From Olsenella sp. Marseille-P4559 (GTDB lineage: Bacteria; Actinomycetota; Coriobacteriia; Coriobacteriales; Atopobiaceae): a DNA stretch of 64,000 nt. Both the position numbers and the translations under genes were made by a program. Each line of letters opens with the position of its first letter. Within the stretch, counting starts at the first letter, position 1. This document shows positions 63,729 through 64,000 of the stretch, one piece after another. The notes beneath the pieces were generated by a model. It saw only the letters and a list, made by a program, of their open reading frames with translations, ran no database searches and had not been told where the DNA came from. The stretch covers positions 635,610 to 699,609 of the forward strand of contig NZ_LR027574.1 in the NCBI RefSeq assembly GCF_900605015.1, written 5' to 3'.

Positions 63729-64000
63729 TGTGCGTACGCAGAAGAGAGAATTTATGCCAGCAAGCGCCTGCAAAAAGCCCAGCCGGGCAAATTGCCACTG
63801 TTGTGCGTACGCAGAAGGGGAAGGTTCTGCCAAGGCCTCGACGTTTTCCCAGATGGGAGAGAAGCCCGTGTCAACAGGCGGGCCTCGTGCGTACGCAGAG
63901 CACATGCTTTCTGCCAGCTAGAGCCCGCAGGGAGGCCATTCGGGCAGACGGTCCCCCTTGTGCGTACGCACAAGCCGCAAGATACGCCAGGCGGGGCCGG
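63729..64000 (+). repeat. family B array of GTGCGTACGCA units (continues past the window)
   Basis: Cores at 63731, 63804, 63887 and 63960, so unit steps of 73, 83 and 73 bp. Each core is followed after 14 bp by TGCCA or CGCCAG; two of the four (63804, 63960) also have the mirrored TGCCCG on the left at 13 bp. Intervening sequence differs between units. Too long and too variable for CRISPR spacing. Confidence 0.7.

Noticed and set aside
63729-64000. Possible CRISPR array
   Set aside because: Only about 17 conserved bases split in two blocks per unit, palindromic core, unequal 73/83-bp period, and no cas genes nearby.

Overview
The window looks like a chromosome segment from a high-GC Gram-positive gut or oral anaerobe of the class Coriobacteriia, most likely family Atopobiaceae (Olsenella-like). 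That placement is inferred from strong GC preference at third codon positions, GGAGG-type ribosome sites, fermentative genes (ackA, adhE, a 3-hydroxyacyl-CoA dehydrogenase), a complete tetrahydrofolate one-carbon set, and Coriobacteria-style PucR, DUF1858 and IS21/IS3 proteins. No rRNA or tRNA gene was recognised.

Layout. Positions 1-6120 are a pile of transposons: the 5' end of one IS3-type orfA, a complete but catalytically damaged IS21 element (190-2664), and an IS3-type remnant split between orfA and orfB by a second, intact-looking IS21 element (3284-5529). Positions 6276-24483 hold housekeeping and small-metabolism genes: ackA, a C_GCAxxG protein, a HIT protein, xseB/xseA, a membrane Zn peptidase, a lipid kinase, RNase D, a Gfo/Idh oxidoreductase, a TetR regulator with a palindromic operator, an HD hydrolase, thioesterase, NUDIX, thyA-folA, a lipoprotein, an APH-type kinase, adhE, and a shortened Cys/Met-PLP-enzyme relative that lacks the lysine motif. 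Positions 24581-35127 carry thrS, a zinc-ribbon membrane protein, 3-hydroxyacyl-CoA dehydrogenase and a folate/C1 block (folC, a broken formate transporter, folE, folD, fchA, fhs). Positions 35869-41055 hold an unusual cluster (SDR, GcvT-like methyltransferase, an unknown 410-residue Cys-containing protein, divergent PucR regulator, DUF1858 protein). Next to the C1 block it suggests a tetrahydrofolate-dependent demethylation route that could end in formate and ATP. Positions 41453-45200 are a decay zone: IS256 remnant, a Fic module cut short and read in frame into a metallophosphoesterase, and a dehydrogenase remnant. Positions 45148-57014 hold a B12/radical-SAM protein and a complete galactose regulon: LacI regulator, galM-galK-galT, and mglB-mglA-mglC with an unusual coiled-coil MglC. 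Positions 57465-63533 hold a DUF2087 protein, valS, tcdA, tatD and a family 8 glycosyltransferase.

The most unexpected content is non-coding. Three families of intergenic repeats have rigid geometry. Family A consists of 40-bp units starting TGCAYAAAAACG, arranged as 40-40-(89/90 bp AT-rich dyad)-40-40; this layout occurs twice, 16 kb apart (11070-11319 and 26933-27181), with different variable sequence. Family B is an array of GTGCGTACGCAC palindromes spaced 73, 73, 83 and 73 bp centre to centre (63657 to the window end), with one 60-bp palindrome copy at 10981-11040. Family C consists of diverged units around GGTTA (35547-35800, spaced 71, 74 and 83 bp, with copies at 6130 and 52236). In A and B spacing is kept more strictly than sequence, as expected of sites that assemble a protein complex. 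No protein or function is assigned to them here.
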